Positions 63,814 to 64,000 of a DNA stretch of 64,000 nt are shown here, piece after piece. The stretch lies in contig SOET01000017.1 in NCBI GenBank assembly GCA_021646465.1, positions 18,516 through 82,515 of the forward strand, given 5' to 3'. The notes beneath the pieces are model-generated. The model was given only the letters and a program-made list of their open reading frames with translations. It was not told the origin of the DNA and searched no databases. The stretch is from Candidatus Kuenenia hertensis. Its GTDB lineage: Bacteria; Planctomycetota; Brocadiia; Brocadiales; Brocadiaceae. Positions within the stretch are counted from its first letter, which is position 1. Every line of letters starts with the position of its first letter. The position numbers and the translations under genes were made by a program.

Positions 63814-63840
63814 GGGGAGCATTCCCAAATTTTTGCAAAA
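63814..63840 (+). repeat. Dispersed GGGAGCATTCCC repeat, last copy
   Basis: GGGGAGCATTCCCAAATTTT then TGCAAAA is nearly identical to 6114-6140. The last 160 bp of the window hold further palindromes and no gene. Confidence 0.7.
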
Positions 63841-63860
63841 TTCCAAAAGAGACCATGGCT

Positions 63861-63886
63861 CGTTCCAAAGCTCCAGCTTTGGAACG
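63861..63886. repeat. Perfect hairpin CGTTCCAAAGCT/AGCTTTGGAACG
   Basis: Twelve-base arms with a CC loop. A GAAGCTTCGCTTCC...GGAAGCATAAGCTTCC inverted repeat and a GTTCCCAAGCCGGAGTT piece follow, the latter recalling the CGTTCCCAAACT ends of the 180-bp MITE-like elements. Confidence 0.65.
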
Positions 63887-64000
63887 TAATTGCTTTAGAA
63901 GCTTCGCTTCCCATAACTGGAAGCATAAGCTTCCTTCACAATTGTGTTCCCAAGCCGGAGTTCTTACAGTTGGACAATTTTTTGCTGGACAATTAGAACC

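Overview
The window is about 64 kb of AT-rich bacterial chromosome, gene-dense, with no rRNA, no CRISPR array and no intact insertion sequence. The gene set suggests an anaerobic or microaerobic, c-type-cytochrome-rich bacterium, most likely a planctomycete of the anammox group (Brocadiales). That assignment is an inference from content: a P460-like cytochrome, diheme peroxidase, a group 3b-type [NiFe] hydrogenase, PmtA-like lipid methylation and many intergenic palindromes. No hydrazine synthase or other anammox marker gene is in the window.

Layout. 1-6.7 kb: P-loop ATPases of the MinD, Mrp and CooC types, a FeoA-like protein, a TreT-like glycosyltransferase, a ZIP transporter and a decapitated FeoB, separated by palindromic repeats. 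6.7-10.6 kb: S-adenosylhomocysteine hydrolase, AmrS-type radical SAM enzyme, methyltransferase, second ZIP transporter. 10.6-14.6 kb: sterol-desaturase fragment, ABC-2 exporter, and an ArsR regulator followed by an ACR3 arsenite permease carrying an N-terminal SLATT-like 2TM domain. 14.8-18.4 kb: molybdate/tungstate-like ABC importer with two different permeases. 18.4-25.2 kb: exonuclease III, DUF4405 protein, CoA-disulfide reductase with rhodanese, then a GAF-like membrane sensor, P460-like cytochrome and coiled-coil zinc-ribbon membrane protein. 25.2-26.3 kb: a nest of MITE-like repeats.

26.3-39.9 kb: small nuclease-like and antitoxin-like proteins, PolX, alcohol dehydrogenase, MsrB, pyrophosphatase, MsbA-type exporter, and a periplasmic group of diheme peroxidase, Tat-type phosphoesterase and monoheme cytochrome. 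40-47.2 kb is the most distinctive part: a [NiFe] hydrogenase operon (beta, cyclic-nucleotide-binding protein, gamma, delta, alpha, maturation protease). It is preceded by a complete HydG, the tyrosine lyase normally dedicated to [FeFe] hydrogenases, and is flanked by a truncated hypA and by the C-terminal tail of a second, diverged hydG. 47.2-64 kb: a GGDEF/EAL regulator, DUF502 protein, an IspH-UbiA fusion, UDP-glucose dehydrogenase, PmtA-like methyltransferase, PBP4-type carboxypeptidase, response regulator, SmpB, tRNA-Leu(CAG), a ferritin-like/VIT1 fusion, aconitase, PQQ-type sugar dehydrogenase and Hsp20.

The intergenic space is populated by at least six families of short inverted repeats or MITE-like elements. 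Several lie next to broken genes (hypA, feoB, sterol desaturase), so small mobile or recombinogenic elements appear to have shaped this region.
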